DNA of 6,384 bases, taken from contig JAODAU010000388.1 of the NCBI GenBank assembly GCA_025463615.1, positions 1 through 6,384 on the forward strand. The letters run 5' to 3'. The DNA comes from Microbacteriaceae bacterium. GTDB lineage: Bacteria; Actinomycetota; Actinomycetes; Actinomycetales; Microbacteriaceae. The position numbers were made by a program, and so were the translations under genes. Below, in pieces: positions 5,906 through 6,384 of the stretch; position 1 is the stretch's first letter, and each line of letters starts with the position of its first letter. The notes beneath the pieces are model-generated. The model was given only the letters and a program-made list of their open reading frames with translations. It was not told the DNA's origin and did no database searches.

Positions 5906-6384
5906 GTGCACCCGAGACGCCAGCCGGCCAGCCTGCCGATAGCGATTCTCGCTGCCGCGATCGCCGGCGTGCTGATTGCAACCGCGTTCCCGCATCCCGG
6001 CATCTGGCCGATGGCCTTCGTCGGCACCGCGCTCATGATGTGGTCGGTGATCGGGTGTCGCTTCTGGAGCTCGCTCCTCGTGGGTTGCGTCGGCGGTTTC
6101 GCCTTCTTCGGCAGCCTCATCTTCTGGATCACCGTCTACCTGGGCCCCGTGCCGTGGCTCGCCCTCGCCGGCCTCGAGGCCGTCTTCTACGGGCTCGGGA
6201 TGACCCTCATCGCGCTGGCCTGGCGCTTCGTCCCGCGCATCTGGCCCGGCTTCGGCGGCAGGATGCTGGCGCTGCCGGCCGTGCTCGCCGGTCTCTGGAC
6301 CCTGCGCGAGGCCATCACCGCCGTGTGGCCGTACGGCGGCTTCTCGTGGGGCCGGCTCGCGTTCTCGCAGTCCGACAGCCCCTT
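5906..6384 (+). CDS. lnt: Apolipoprotein N-acyltransferase Lnt, 3' partial
   Basis: Lnt moves an acyl chain from a phospholipid to the free N-terminal Cys of diacylated lipoproteins on the outer face of the cytoplasmic membrane. About 159 residues are visible; the window ends before the nitrilase-like catalytic domain, so the Glu-Lys-Cys residues cannot be checked. The visible part is the membrane domain, with hydrophobic segments at about 11-29, 34-49, 55-77, 84-108 and 120-138, ending in WPYGGFSWGRLAFSQ (141-155), the conserved Lnt motif just before the nitrilase domain. FPHPG at 28-32 also fits the family. The GTG start is fixed by an in-frame TAG at 5894-5896 with no other start codon between; the next Met at residue 36 would lose helix 1. 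The N-terminus is basic (HPRRQP), with no attached Ppm1-type synthase in the visible part. It lies 35 bases after the helicase and seems to have its own promoter. Confidence 0.92.
   Translation, partial: MHPRRQPASLPIAILAAAIAGVLIATAFPHPGIWPMAFVGTALMMWSVIGCRFWSSLLVGCVGGFAFFGSLIFWITVYLGPVPWLALAGLEAVFYGLGMTLIALAWRFVPRIWPGFGGRMLALPAVLAGLWTLREAITAVWPYGGFSWGRLAFSQSDSP

Noticed and set aside
1..6384. Mobile element, CRISPR, tRNA or new defence system
   Set aside because: No repeats, transposase or integrase motifs, cloverleaf arms or atypical gene composition seen; every gene but one belongs to a known core family.

Overview
The window is about 6.4 kb of GC-rich, densely packed DNA with all real genes on the + strand. 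Gene order (pafB, pafC, small membrane gene, tatA, tatC, Ski2/Mtr4-like helicase, lnt), GTG starts, GC-ending codons and protein motifs all point to a high-GC actinobacterium. The style of TatC, the helicase and Lnt suggests Microbacteriaceae; that family call is an inference from recall, not a search. The order pafB-pafC-tatA-tatC-helicase matches the segment downstream of pafA in mycobacteria (pafB, pafC, tatA, tatC, helY), so this is chromosomal core sequence rather than an accessory island.

Layout: (1) positions 2-1961 hold pafB (5' end cut off by the window) and pafC, two WYL-domain regulators overlapping by 8 bases. In mycobacteria they act together as the PafBC activator of the LexA-independent DNA-damage response. 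(2) Positions 1961-2308 hold a 115-residue unrecognised protein with one N-terminal membrane helix and a charged helical tail; its ATG shares one base with the pafC stop. (3) Positions 2309-2377 are a short AT-richer gap with a likely promoter for the Tat genes. (4) Positions 2378-3438 hold tatA and tatC, the pore-forming and receptor parts of the twin-arginine export system; no tatB is seen here. (5) Positions 3435-5870 encode an 811-residue DEVH-box Ski2/Mtr4-like (HelY-type) helicase, whose start overlaps the tatC stop in an ATGA. (6) After a 35-base gap, lnt (apolipoprotein N-acyltransferase) starts at a GTG that looks leaderless, and runs off the window end after about 159 residues.

The genes seem to form at least three transcription units: pafB-pafC-small membrane gene (upstream promoter outside the window), tatA-tatC-helicase, and lnt. 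The units cover DNA-damage regulation, folded-protein export, RNA or DNA remodelling and lipoprotein maturation. Their linkage looks like conserved gene order more than one pathway. No stretch above 300 bases lacks a gene. I saw no tRNA, rRNA, CRISPR array, insertion sequence or phage gene. I did not find a new defence or mobile system; the points worth a second look are small: a leaderless lnt start, a missing conserved membrane glutamate in TatC, a Cys/His cluster in the helicase, the unknown membrane protein and a codon-context bias.
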